Positions 17,104 to 17,703 of a stretch of 17,703 nt of DNA are shown here, piece by piece; position 1 is the stretch's first letter; each line of letters starts with the position of its first letter. Source of the stretch: an uncultured Collinsella sp. (GTDB lineage Bacteria; Actinomycetota; Coriobacteriia; Coriobacteriales; Coriobacteriaceae); NCBI GenBank assembly GCA_900762015.1, contig CAAFEX010000069.1, forward strand, positions 1-17,703, given 5' to 3'. The notes below the pieces were generated by a model. The model worked only from the letters and a program-made list of their open reading frames with translations. It made no database searches and was not told the DNA's origin. The position numbers and the translations under genes were made by a program.

Positions 17104-17121
17104 AGGGGTCAGCATCCCCCT
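17104..17121 (-). other. hairpin in the rpsL leader
   Basis: An AGGGG/CCCCT stem (17104-17108 with 17117-17121) with an 8-nt loop lies in the leader about 15-30 nt after the predicted transcription start. There is no U-run, so it is not a terminator. It may stabilise the mRNA end or serve regulation; no function can be assigned. Confidence 0.35.
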
Positions 17122-17140
17122 ACGAAACACGCAGTTCGAT

Positions 17141-17169
17141 AGGATACGTGGCGTTAGCTGTGCCGTCAA
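17141..17169 (-). promoter_or_regulatory. promoter of the rpsL-rpsG-fusA-rpsJ operon
   Basis: On the minus strand TTGACG (17169-17164) and TATCCT (17146-17141) are separated by exactly 17 bp. This is a good housekeeping sigma-type promoter, about 94 bp upstream of the rpsL start codon, giving a leader of roughly 85 nt. It is the best promoter match in the window. Confidence 0.75.
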
Positions 17170-17245
17170 CAGACCACGCCGCCGGGCGTATCCCAAAATA
17201 GGCACATTTCCGCAAACCCTACACAAAAGGGATCCCCTCCTGTGC

Positions 17246-17399
17246 GCATGGGCGGATTCCCGGACCGGGCGGCCTGCGGTTTAAGTTTGCTGCTCTACAG
17301 TCCTGGCTCGCACGGAGGCCACATTAAGTGGCCTCCGGCTCGTGCGGAACTCGCGACAAACTTAAACCGCAGGCCGCCCGGTCCGGGAATCCGACATGC
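17246..17399. repeat. structured inverted-repeat element, copy 2
   Basis: A perfect 37-bp inverted repeat (17253-17289 with 17357-17393) frames a 67-nt core (17290-17356). GCATG/CATGC (17246-17250 with 17395-17399) extends the pairing after a small bulge. The core matches copy 1 (15-81) without gaps: the first 16 and last 17 bases are identical. The apical hairpin (17314-17322 with 17328-17336, same ATTAA loop) differs at two base pairs, both compensated. The arms share only the inner TTAAG-TTG part with copy 1, where one G-C pair becomes T-A. It lies 84 bp upstream of the rpsL -35, outside the transcribed region of that operon as predicted. No coding capacity is seen. Confidence 0.9.
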
Positions 17400-17531
17400 T
17401 CGTCGAGGCAACGCTACCTGCCAAAAAGGGACAGGTTTATTTTGGTCGGTTTTATCTGGGGAAACGTCGCGCTCCAGCGGTGATCTGCTCTCATCTGTCG
17501 CATGGAAATCGGCGGCGTTTCCATTTAACGC
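17400..17531. other. non-coding stretch with an 11-bp inverted repeat
   Basis: Between repeat copy 2 and the next terminator I see no supported gene. GGAAACGTCGC (17460-17470) pairs with GCGGCGTTTCC (17512-17522), with one G-T wobble, across a 41-nt loop. The segment GGGACAGGTTTATTTT near 17430 resembles motifs I have seen flanking REP-associated (RAYT) transposases; that recollection is weak. It may be a degraded small mobile element or an RNA. Together with repeat copy 2 and the rpsL promoter, this fills the 524-bp gap between rpsL and the right-edge gene. Confidence 0.35.
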
Positions 17532-17564
17532 AAAAGAGGCCGCTTCCCCTAGTAGGAAGCGACC
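17532..17564 (-). terminator. Rho-independent terminator of the right-edge gene
   Basis: On the minus strand a 10-bp stem GGTCGCTTCC/GGAAGCGGCC (17555-17564 with 17538-17547, one G-U pair, 7-nt loop) runs into TCTTTTG. It lies 7 bp after the stop of the partial gene entering from the right. Confidence 0.8.
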
Positions 17565-17571
17565 CCAAATC

Positions 17572-17703
17572 TTACGAATAGACGATGGTAAAGGGCTCTT
17601 TCGTTTCGGTCTCCCCTGTTGATGTATACCTCACAATTTCAAGGGTTACCGAGACAACTTGATCGACATCAATCAACTTCGTTGGCACCCAGATGTTCTC
17701 TCC
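17572..17703 (-). CDS. hypothetical protein, C-terminal 43 residues (gene runs off the window)
   Basis: An open minus-strand frame runs from the window edge to TAA at 17572-17574 and encodes 43 residues. They read in part VPTKLIDVDQVVSVTLEIV, then a Thr/Glu-rich stretch, and end PFTIVYS. The only evidence that it is real is the uninterrupted frame and the terminator placed 7 bp after its stop. The alternating hydrophobic pattern suggests beta strands. I do not recognise the family, and the tail is too short to infer function. Confidence 0.55.
   Translation of the reverse strand, partial: GENIWVPTKLIDVDQVVSVTLEIVRYTSTGETETKEPFTIVYS

Noticed and set aside
17253..17393. Repeat copy 2 read as an ordinary terminator or an invertible promoter
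   Set aside because: There is no U-run after either arm and the core is conserved with another locus, against a terminator. No promoter motif is seen in the core and no recombinase gene is nearby, against an invertible switch, although inversion was not tested with reads.

Overview
The window looks like chromosomal DNA from a high-GC, gut-type actinobacterium of the class Coriobacteriia, probably Collinsella or a close relative. This rests on the actinobacterial style of the ribosomal genes, an FMN-dependent FabK as the only enoyl reductase, and a complete type II fatty-acid cluster in the streptococcal gene order. The genus call is inference, since no 16S or other marker is present. Apart from its two edges the window is core genome. 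I see no rRNA, tRNA, CRISPR array or transposase gene.

Layout. At 1-95 a structured repeat element (copy 1) touches the left edge. At 166-1986 (minus) are a histidine phosphatase and a cation diffusion facilitator. At 2066-12567 (minus) is one long run with no internal terminator: fabH, acpP, fabK, fabD, fabG, fabF, accB, fabZ, accC, a fused accD-accA gene, then an orphan PTS EIIC membrane gene, closed by a clear terminator. At 12744-13520 (plus) birA, the biotin-protein ligase, is divergent from fabH. The intergenic region between them holds two near-identical 19-bp sequences 48 bp apart that look like operators. At 13571-17169 (minus) is a str-type operon rpsL-rpsG-fusA-rpsJ with a consensus-like promoter and a strong terminator. 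tuf is missing, and rpsJ stands alone in place of leading an S10 operon. At 17246-17399 is repeat copy 2, followed by a gene-less stretch, a terminator, and the 3' end of an unrecognised gene running off the right edge.

How it works together. BirA biotinylates AccB. AccC and the fused AccDA carboxylate acetyl-CoA to malonyl-CoA. FabD loads malonate on ACP and FabH starts the chain. FabF, FabG, FabZ and FabK run the elongation cycle. All enzymes for saturated chain synthesis are present. No fabT, fapR, fabM or fabA is in the cluster.

The most novel signal is the pair of repeats. Each has a 67-nt core of identical length with conserved ends. The apical hairpin differs between copies by compensatory changes. 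The core is framed by an inverted repeat whose outer sequence is specific to that copy; in copy 2 it is perfect for 37 bp. This points to a dispersed, structure-conserved element, either a non-coding RNA or a DNA-hairpin mobile element.
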